Shown here in pieces: positions 24,401 through 64,000 of a stretch of DNA of 64,000 nucleotides. A model generated the notes under the pieces. It was not told the DNA's origin, did no database searches, and was given only the letters and a program-made list of their open reading frames with translations. Position numbers and translations under genes: made by a program. The DNA is taken from the NCBI GenBank assembly GCA_028753945.1, contig JAPNXP010000001.1, positions 620,001 through 684,000 of the forward strand. The letters run 5' to 3'. This DNA comes from Hexactinellida sp. DTS-2022 (lineage: Eukaryota; Porifera; Hexactinellida). The stretch's first letter is position 1. Each line of letters begins with the position of its first letter.

Positions 24401-25531
24401 GTAATTGATGAACAGCCTCTGTCTCCTAGTACTATTACTACAGACTTTAACAATTCTTTCATGACAACTAGTTTCGCTCAGGGTTCTGAGGAAGTACAAC
24501 CACTTCCAAAGCCAGTTGGTGACACTACTCAAAGCTTACCCAGTCCAACAGAACAACAGCCCTGTACACAAGTTTCGTATCCACAAGAGTTACAGCCACC
24601 TGCTAAGTTGAGCCAAACTAGTATCTCTAGCGCTTCTTCCGATCAAAATGAGACCTCGTGTACAAGCTCTTCCACTTCCTCACCGACCAAATCTAGATCC
24701 CAGCTTCTAAGTGACGAGACTAATGTACCTAATACGATGGACACTCAAAGGATTACAACTAATCCAGATATTATTCGCAAACCTCCCTCTCCAAGGAAGC
24801 TCATCATAAGGCCTCAATCACGTACGTATCAAGGAAATACAAAAATAGTTCCTCGGGTAGATTCCAATTCGAATTCACCAGTGAAGTTTAAACAAACGCA
24901 ACTCAATTCTTCCCAGGATACCATTTCTAACGCGAGCTCAGATACCTCTCCAAACAGACCTGTCTCTTTTACATACAGACCTCCTCAGGATGTGACTGCT
25001 GTCTCTGCCACTAAGTATCAAGCGACAACTTCCACAAATACGGAAATTGAACCAGAACACGACACCACCCCCTCTCCCTTAGTGAAGAAACTCAGTAGGA
25101 CTGATGCAATAGAGCATTCAGTTACCCCTACCCAATTTAATACCGGGACACATGGCGCATTCACCGCGCCTCTGAGACCTAAGCGTCCCTCCTCCACTGT
25201 CGAGCCAGGGCCCAATTCCGTGGCAAGATCCGACACATTACCAACTAGAAAACGAAGCAGTAGTAGGATCTCTGACAAAATATCCTTCTTCGATAACTCT
25301 TCTCAGAGCGATTACTCTAAAACTATTCCTCGCCCTGCCAAGCCCTCTTTACAACAGGCTCTCTCAACAGCGGGAACCGCAGACTCTAGCCCATTAGTCG
25401 CCTCAACTAAGGGAATAACCCAGTCTAGTTCATTCAGCAATTTTAATGCAGAATCTGGACCAACTAGTCCCCCTACTGTTAAATCGCCTCCTGTCTTAGA
25501 AACAACTAAAGTACTACTGACAGAACTCTAG
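1..25531 (+). CDS. Adhesion GPCR with giant FN3 array (gene A, 5'-partial)
   Basis: This is a cell-surface receptor: a long adhesive ectodomain, a GAIN/GPS autoproteolysis module, seven membrane helices and a long cytoplasmic tail. Exons: 1-75, 170-478, 875-1186, 1251-1559, 2535-2846, 2911-3219, 4646-4957, 5022-5330, 6306-6617, 6682-6990, 8417-8728, 8793-9101, 10077-10388, 10453-10761, 12039-12350, 12415-12723, 13443-13754, 13819-14127, 15340-15651, 15716-16024, 16908-17219, 17310-17618, 18161-18463, 18529-18837, 18910-19221, 19293-19604, 19847-20164, 20236-20553, 20704-21353, 21455-21745, 21813-22001, 22063-22576, 22698-25531. All have AG/GT borders, and the joined frame stays open to TAG at 25529. 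FN3 introns are all phase 1, so any exon can be gained or lost in frame. The array has 27 full FN3 domains plus a partial one; the start and signal peptide lie upstream. The family is certain from GPS plus 7TM; ligand and G-protein coupling cannot be read from sequence. Confidence 0.93.
479..874 (+). other. Intron of gene A, no feature seen
   Basis: AT-rich, without recognisable repeat or exon. Confidence 0.5.
875..1559 (+). CDS. Gene A: FN3 A/B exon pair 1 (875-1186, 1251-1559)
   Basis: The A exon has 104 codons and an unusual variant: FYFGLEIDT and SIIVSPYTKV in place of the usual NYSGIEIDT and SINVSAYTKV. The same variant appears in gene B at 30280-30591. The B exon has NGIIYI where the later copies read NGSIYI. 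The two exons are joined by the 64-bp intron 1187-1250. Confidence 0.9.
1187..1250 (+). repeat. 64-bp conserved intron between A and B FN3 exons (10 copies)
   Basis: Copies: 1187-1250, 2847-2910, 4958-5021, 6618-6681, 8729-8792, 10389-10452, 12351-12414, 13755-13818, 15652-15715 and, in gene B, 62645-62708. All are 64 bp, begin GTGAGTATAT, carry the palindrome CCATTCATGAATGG (one change at 13755) and end TTCTACTTTAG. The introns at 30592 and 63617 share only the first half. Confidence 0.9.
1987..2118. repeat. Hairpin element in FN3 introns (5 copies)
   Basis: Inverted arms ATCTGAAATTACAGCTGTG and its complement flank a loop containing the GGAGGCACTAT/ATAGTRCCTCC inner stem. Copies: 1987-2118, 5758-5889, 9529-9660, and decayed ones about 11733-11860 and 13146-13270. 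It is the same family as the hairpins in the long gene B intron. Confidence 0.75.
2535..3219 (+). CDS. Gene A: FN3 A/B exon pair 2 (2535-2846, 2911-3219)
   Basis: Standard A domain (PSSSVRNLTTST start, VTWNVP strand B, RTNQD end) followed by a B domain with PLKVKVLTV. It recurs at 6306-6990 and 10077-10761, at exact offsets of 3771 and 7542 bp. Confidence 0.9.
3559..4056. mobile_element. hAT-like MITE with a poly-G end (copy 7330-7827)
   Basis: The left end is CA followed by 22 G and then TCAATC; the right end is GATTGACCCACCCTG. The inner arms continue the match (ACCCATAGGTG against CACCTGGCTATGGGT). A near-perfect palindrome sits inside at 3962-3992 (arms CATCCATGAAGTACC). No clear target duplication was found. 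Confidence 0.55.
4267..4422. mobile_element. hAT-like MITE (copy 8038-8193)
   Basis: Inverted ends CAGTGGTTCTCAACC and GGTTGGGAACCACTG, a typical hAT pattern. Flanks CGCTAAAC and CACTAAAT match at 6 of 8 bases, consistent with an aged 8-bp duplication. Confidence 0.75.
4646..5330 (+). CDS. Gene A: FN3 A/B exon pair 3 (4646-4957, 5022-5330)
   Basis: The A domain carries the variant SNRSLTDQ; the B domain carries PLKVKILTV and ends in an intron starting gtgagtttcatt. It recurs at 8417-9101 at an offset of 3771 bp. Confidence 0.9.
6306..6990 (+). CDS. Gene A: FN3 A/B exon pair 4 (6306-6617, 6682-6990)
   Basis: Second-period copy of the pair at 2535-3219; I found no difference between the two on reading through. 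It keeps the donor context gtgagtaccc of that pair, which places the repeat boundary outside this exon. Confidence 0.9.
8417..9101 (+). CDS. Gene A: FN3 A/B exon pair 5 (8417-8728, 8793-9101)
   Basis: Second-period copy of the pair at 4646-5330, with the same SNRSLTDQ variant, so it adds two domains with no new sequence. Confidence 0.9.
10077..10761 (+). CDS. Gene A: FN3 A/B exon pair 6 (10077-10388, 10453-10761)
   Basis: Third copy of the 2535-3219 pair. Near its end the codon GAA becomes GAG, and the following intron resembles the one after pair 3 rather than pair 2. The 3771-bp periodicity therefore stops near 10750, inside the exon. Confidence 0.9.
10762..12038 (+). other. Intron of gene A, diverged array intron with an insertion
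   Basis: The start and end align with the introns 5331-6305 and 9102-10076. In the middle is the inserted element 10962-11503. A decayed hairpin lies near 11733-11860. Confidence 0.6.
10962..11503. mobile_element. 542-bp element with CCAAGGTTGAAACCG inverted ends
   Basis: Starts ACCAAGGTTGAAACCG and ends with its complement. Sibling introns without the element (for example near 1755) read straight through the site, so it is an insertion. The interior is full of CGAATAC and GAATACTGATA repeats. Its middle (about 11165-11330) recurs inverted at 29655-29810. Confidence 0.65.
12039..12723 (+). CDS. Gene A: FN3 A/B exon pair 7 (12039-12350, 12415-12723)
   Basis: Outside the 3771-bp array but still very close to it. 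The A domain has VTWDVP and SNPSLTDQ; the B domain ends GPWTSLTVHTPED. Its flanking introns are diverged members of the same intron family, so this is an older duplication. Confidence 0.9.
12724..13442 (+). other. Intron of gene A, diverged array intron
   Basis: Aligns loosely along its length with 1560-2534, including a worn hairpin near 13146-13270. No other feature seen. Confidence 0.5.
13443..14127 (+). CDS. Gene A: FN3 A/B exon pair 8 (13443-13754, 13819-14127)
   Basis: A domain with SNPNLTDQ and IDLEEYTTY; B domain with GPWTTLTVHTPED. The intron between them has one substitution in its palindrome (attcgtgaat instead of attcatgaat). Confidence 0.9.
14128..15339 (+). other. Intron of gene A
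   Basis: The last ~420 bp are related to the end of the intron 1560-2534 (shared tttccttcgtcatgcaataa and acceptor). Around 14541 there is a fragment starting CAGTAGACGCTGTCTCG, related to the pogo/Tigger-like element at 16322. The rest is unassigned. Confidence 0.5.
15340..16024 (+). CDS. Gene A: FN3 A/B exon pair 9 (15340-15651, 15716-16024)
   Basis: The A domain begins PSSSVRDL (Asp for Asn removes one glycosylation sequon) and carries SNPNLSDQ. The B domain is of the ILTV type with GPWTSLTV. The acceptor context attctccag matches that of pair 2. Confidence 0.9.
16167..16858. mobile_element. Tc1/mariner-pogo-like element with a nested relative
   Basis: Inverted ends CAGTGCAACCTCTATAAGTG and CACTTATAGAGGTTGCACT; TA stands before the left end. 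No transposase frame, so non-autonomous. It fills most of the intron 16025-16907. Confidence 0.65.
16322..16504. mobile_element. Nested pogo/Tigger-like MITE
   Basis: Begins CAGTAAAACCTCGTTGATAC and ends GAGATTCTACTG, with TA on both sides. It sits inside 16167-16858, so it inserted later. Confidence 0.65.
16908..17618 (+). CDS. Gene A: FN3 pair 10 (A exon 16908-17219, diverged B exon 17310-17618)
   Basis: The A exon is a normal array member. The B exon is clearly older: it starts PSAIPTNFQIRAIS, has FTLTYAGVERDT and ends LTPQN. The joining intron is 90 bp and unrelated to the 64-bp one. This marks the edge of the homogenised part of the array. Confidence 0.9.
17681..17867. mobile_element. 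hAT-like MITE, 187 bp
   Basis: Ends CAGGGGTGGATCTAG and CTAGATCCACCCCTG. Flanks GCAATATC and GCTATCTC match at 6 of 8 positions. Subterminal G-rich stretches (attttgggggg) are repeated on both sides. Confidence 0.75.
17888..18126. mobile_element. Short inverted-repeat element
   Basis: Left ACCGTATTCCTTCGAATAAG, right CTTATTCGGGGAAATACGGT. The GAATAAGCGC arms are inverted. Lies directly after the hAT MITE in the intron 17619-18160. Confidence 0.6.
18161..18837 (+). CDS. Gene A: two diverged FN3 exons (18161-18463, 18529-18837)
   Basis: The first exon has no ATG but reads cleanly from APKGAPRNF, with strand-B Trp (VKWSVP) and the LEDYTFYSISV strand. The second starts PSGVPTSLAV and contains TYQGIERDYE. 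Both keep phase-1 borders. They are distant versions of the A and B types. Confidence 0.88.
18910..19604 (+). CDS. Gene A: array-type A exon (18910-19221) and diverged FN3 exon (19293-19604)
   Basis: The first exon is almost identical to the distal A exons even though its neighbours are old, so it probably arrived by a recent copying event. The second (VPIGVPLDL start, VEWSVP strand B) is a unique, diverged FN3. Confidence 0.88.
19847..20553 (+). CDS. Gene A: two membrane-proximal diverged FN3 exons (19847-20164, 20236-20553)
   Basis: Each has 106 codons. The first (GPSKAPRNVIV, LTWQPPEDE) keeps the FN3 core; the second (TPNASVQALNF, IHWKDVPS) is weaker but has the FTVNVTAHT strand typical of FN3. 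They have no close paralog in the window. Confidence 0.85.
20704..21353 (+). CDS. Gene A: Ig domain and start of the GAIN domain
   Basis: Opens in phase 1 after the last FN3. An I-set-like Ig domain is marked by FDCVAKGNP, the core Trp in VKWFK and the second Cys in YVCNASN. A helical, Asn-rich stretch follows (EINRQDTLDSDQATNLANLV and beyond), with several N-x-S/T sequons, where GAIN subdomain A is expected. It ends in phase 0 at a strong GTAAGT donor. Confidence 0.85.
21455..22001 (+). CDS. Gene A: GAIN domain exons (21455-21745, 21813-22001)
   Basis: Two phase-0 exons between the Ig domain and the GPS. The first runs from NDTVCPYR to QNSTDSPIR, the second from VTTTIVPGNKG to IIKQLDHD. By position they form GAIN subdomain B before the GPS strand. 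Sequence similarity in this region is normally weak, so the call rests mainly on the adjoining GPS. Confidence 0.8.
22063..22576 (+). CDS. Gene A: GPS motif and membrane helices 1-3
   Basis: The GPS runs from YVCLSLDNATGKW to NSSHLTSFAVLI. The His-Leu-Thr cleavage triplet is intact, so self-cleavage between Leu and Thr is plausible. Of the four usual GPS cysteines, two are seen (VCLSL and TTSC); the positions after the Trp-Gly stretch and just before the His are Val and Ser. Helix 1 is in TVSYFLLSLSFIALVITLLL, helix 2 around NILYFNYTIALLMAIGCFII, and helix 3 around LCTAVGLLLHYSWLSVFSWS, whose Cys is the usual partner for loop 2. The exon ends in phase 1. Confidence 0.92.
22698..25531 (+). CDS. 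Gene A: helices 4-7, ~785-residue cytoplasmic tail, stop
   Basis: Helix 4 is around YLLMLGWGLPLPVVITA. Extracellular loop 2 has the HCW cysteine. Helix 5 is around FLGPVYTILVINTVIL, helix 6 around FLISAAVLTPALGLPWLV, and helix 7 around FIDWVFICLNAPSGVIFLII. From about 23170 the tail is rich in Ser, Thr and Pro, with basic-proline stretches (RPPRPEHP; KKPPVRPPKY) resembling SH3 ligands. An NPLY motif at 23528-23539 matches the PTB-binding NPxY pattern. The last three residues, TEL, fit a class I PDZ ligand. The tail is one unbroken exon and far longer than in most adhesion GPCRs. Confidence 0.92.
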
Positions 25532-26056
25532 TTTAATGGATTTTTATTTGATTTTGCTCTTGGAACTTTGCATGTTTTTCATAATTGTACTTTGCTTATT
25601 TTAGATTATTGTAATAATTTTTTAACCTAATTAAAATAGCTAATATACATGTTATCCTTGACTAATTAACTTAGTTGGGACATTTACTTTGTTTGTAAAA
25701 TTCATTTGATTGTATTTAAAAGTAAAATTTCAAGATATTAAATCAATTAGTTTAGACTTTAGAGTGTAGTAGTCCCCCCAATTTAGTAATTTTGTAATCA
25801 ATACTTAATAACGCATAAGGATATCCTGTTGTAATCAATATAGATATTATTGGTAATGTGAGAAATGTTGTGTAGATAAGAACCTTATTCCTAATGCAAA
25901 TTTCTTTTCTGGTAAGTATTATTTAGATGCTTGCTTTTAATTTCAATATATTAAAATCTTAACTATATAAAACAGGAACTTTCTTGCTTTACAACAGTGC
26001 AATAAATTTATTGTAGAATCTGCCTTTAATTTGTAACTTTGGTAGGTGAACTATTT
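25532..26056 (+). other. 3' UTR of gene A and short spacer to gene B
   Basis: AT-rich and without coding signal. Two poly(A) signal candidates are ATTAAA at 25737 and AATAAA at 26001. If the latter is used, gene A ends only about 30-50 bp before the start codon of gene B. Confidence 0.5.
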
Positions 26057-63994
<37,938 letters not shown>

Positions 63995-64000
63995 GTAGGA

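Overview
The window is animal nuclear DNA: AT-rich, with split genes, GT-AG introns and many DNA transposons. It holds two large receptor-type genes on the + strand, both built from fibronectin type III (FN3) domains, nearly all encoded as single exons bounded by phase-1 introns. The domain mixture (FN3, Ig, GAIN/GPS and seven-helix receptor; C-type lectin with FN3) fits a metazoan. A non-bilaterian such as a sponge is my best guess, but that is inference from style, not proof.

Gene A (1-25531, 5' end outside the window) is an adhesion G-protein-coupled receptor. The window shows one partial and 27 complete FN3 exons, then an Ig domain, a GAIN region ending in a GPS (His-Leu-Thr cleavage site), seven membrane helices and a cytoplasmic tail of nearly 800 residues. 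Joining 33 exons gives an uninterrupted frame of 4313 codons plus a stop. Most FN3 exons alternate between two subtypes, A and B. Part of the array is a 3771-bp tandem repeat that I could not tell apart between its later copies.

Gene B (26057-63994, 3' end outside the window) starts 525 bp after gene A's stop codon. It encodes a signal peptide, a C-type lectin-like domain and an FN3 array related to gene A's, some exons being near copies. Two of its exons carry two fused FN3 domains. The homologous pair further on is instead split by an intron of about 27.5 kb (34356-61820).

That intron is a repeat nest. It has two blocks (about 34.6-41.5 kb and 51.5-60.0 kb) of 0.9-1.5 kb units, each opening with a ~125-bp hairpin; 18 copies of a short palindromic repeat sharing a motif with that hairpin; several hAT-like elements, some with exact 8-bp target duplications; a 2.1-kb element with ~210-bp inverted ends; a 1.06-kb foldback; hAT and P-element-like transposase remnants; and two copies of a host fragment carrying the start of a CDK5RAP3-like gene, one with an in-frame stop. 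The window shows a receptor pair diversifying by exon duplication and exchange, embedded in transposon-rich DNA. No tRNA, rRNA, CRISPR array or bacterial-type operon was seen.
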